Positions 62,992 through 64,000 of a stretch of 64,000 nt of DNA are shown here, piece by piece. This DNA comes from CAVVVS01 sp963751355 (GTDB lineage Bacteria; Bacteroidota; Ignavibacteria; Ignavibacteriales; Ignavibacteriaceae), in contig CAVVVS010000080.1 of assembly GCA_963751355.1 (NCBI GenBank), forward strand, positions 44,840 through 108,839, written 5' to 3'. Below the pieces are notes generated by a model. It saw only the letters and a program-made list of their open reading frames with translations. It was not told the DNA's origin and ran no database searches. Within the stretch, counting starts at the first letter, position 1. Each line of letters begins with the position of its first letter. The translations under genes and the position numbers were made by a program.

Positions 62992-64000
62992 TTATTTGCT
63001 GAAAGCAGCTTTATTAATCGGGTCGTAATCCGGGATAAATTCAGTGTCGTTTTTCCATATTGCAAATATCAAAGTTAGTAATTTTCTGGCTACGGCGATT
63101 AAAACTGCTTTCTTGTTTTTGCCTTTTGAAACTAATCTGTGGTAAAATATTTTTAGCTGGGGATTGTACCTACAAGCAGACATTGCCGGCATAAAGAGCG
63201 CTTTTCTAATGAACTTATTTCCTTTTTTAGAGATTGTTGTTTTGCCTTTTTTCTTCCCCGATTCATTTAGCACTACATCTAATCCGGCATAGCTGATTAG
63301 CTGCTTAATGTTTGTTACTTGTTCAAAGATATTTGTCTCGGCAAGGATGGTTATTACTGTTATTTCTCCTATGCCTTTTATGGTAGAGACTTTTCTGATT
63401 TTCTCTTTTAGTTCCGGTTTACTTTTTATTATTTCATTTATTTGGCCTATTATTTCTTTGGTTTGTTTCTCTAATGTTTTAATCAATTGCCTTTTCCTTT
63501 TTAGGGTAGACTTGTCCTTTAGGTAAGCAGAATTCTTTGCGTGAAGCTGATTTTTAATTTCTGTTATCATTCCCTTTAATGTATGGTATTCTCTGGAAAG
63601 CCCTTTAATAGAGGCTATAATTGGCTCGGGTGGTTGCCAAGGTTTAAGAATTCTTCTTAGTGCAAAAATAGTTATTGTCTTTGCATCAATGGGGTCTGTC
63701 TTTGATTTTATGTCTAATGACTTTCCAAAGTTCTTGACTTTATTAGGCACAACAACAGCAACTTGAAGGTTTTTCTTATACAAAAAATTAGCGAGGTTTT
63801 CATAGTTTACACCGTTGCTTCCATAGTGATACTATGGGTAAAGATCAGATGTGTTTTTGTTTGTTTACCCACTTTAGCAGTTTCTTAAAACTCGCTGAGG
63901 TTGTTTTTGAAACTTTCTGATTCTGTAATATTTTCTCTAAATTATCTTCTAGCAAACCAGGACGAGCTTCAAAACTGTCCATAGAAATATCAATACCAAC
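62992..64000 (-). pseudogene. IS110 family transposase, frameshifted, 5' end outside window
   Basis: The gene runs leftward. The intact part (63783 to 62992) holds the Transposase_20 domain (KGIGEITVITILAETNIFEQV, SYAGLDVVLNESGKK), with the IS110 Ser region near ARKLLTLIFAIWK. Upstream, the DEDD domain is broken. VGIDISMDSFEARPG at the window edge is the first metal-binding block. The frame then shifts near 63860 (FKKLLKWVNKQK to FTHSITMEAT) and again near 63812 (to GVNYENLANFLYKKN, from the family block MEATGVYYENLA). Two frameshifts mean no active enzyme, unless they are sequencing errors. The bridge RNA of this group should lie upstream, outside the window. Confidence 0.88.

Overview
This AT-rich 64 kb window is chromosomal DNA of a member of the Bacteroidetes/Chlorobi (FCB) superphylum, most likely an Ignavibacteria-like organism. 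The evidence is the repeated C-terminal type IX secretion (T9SS) sorting domain of the YPNPFNP...KKM-LLK type on five secreted proteins and one gene remnant. It is joined by a tricorn-type protease, DUF4252 proteins under an ECF sigma factor, a propeller histidine kinase and short A-rich or GGGG-type ribosome binding sites. There is one tRNA (Lys-CTT), and no rRNA and no CRISPR array.

Layout. 1-13.7 kb: the tail of a T9SS cargo protein; a dienelactone hydrolase lipoprotein; a REP-associated tyrosine transposase (RAYT) between two REP doublets; GYD-domain protein, MsrB, Gfo/Idh oxidoreductase, tricorn protease, an ABC exporter pair and a periplasmic 5'-nucleotidase. 13.9-25.5 kb: MscS channel, OsmC, amino-acid permease, MFS transporter, FKBP prolyl isomerase, serine hydrolase, DinB, an LPG-synthase-like protein, then YceI, nitroreductase, pirin and MarR, which look like an electrophile or redox stress group with a candidate MarR operator. 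25.8-30.7 kb (minus strand): an envelope cluster of LolA-like, flippase-like, beta-barrel, UppP and cyclophilin genes, with a Kir-type K+ channel upstream. 30.7-35.1 kb: decayed genes around an unknown secreted protein, then an overlapping ECF sigma / anti-sigma / DUF4252 / DUF4252 operon. 35.6-51.8 kb: a beta-CASP nuclease, then a T9SS cargo region (tandem paralogues, a phosphodiester glycosidase, a GLUG adhesin) containing a propeller histidine kinase and two response regulators. 51.9-60.5 kb: pirin, DinB, a frameshifted alpha/beta hydrolase, CHRD protein, AlkD, a haem protein, DoxX, an unsecreted lysozyme-like protein and a STAS protein. 60.9-64 kb: tRNA-Lys, decayed coding DNA, a palindromic operator-like array, an MntA-HepT toxin-antitoxin pair and a frameshifted IS110 transposase running off the end.

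The most distinctive theme is palindromic DNA. A RAYT with flanking REP doublets carries a degenerate copy of the same palindrome in its own reading frame. A second, unrelated palindrome lies in frame inside the GLUG adhesin gene. A 116-bp element occurs twice, 30 kb apart, with its copies clearly diverged. The other standout is the MntA-HepT pair preceded by three or four copies of a 16-bp TTCCYTATATARGGAA palindrome. All family calls were made by reading the translations and motifs; no database search was run.
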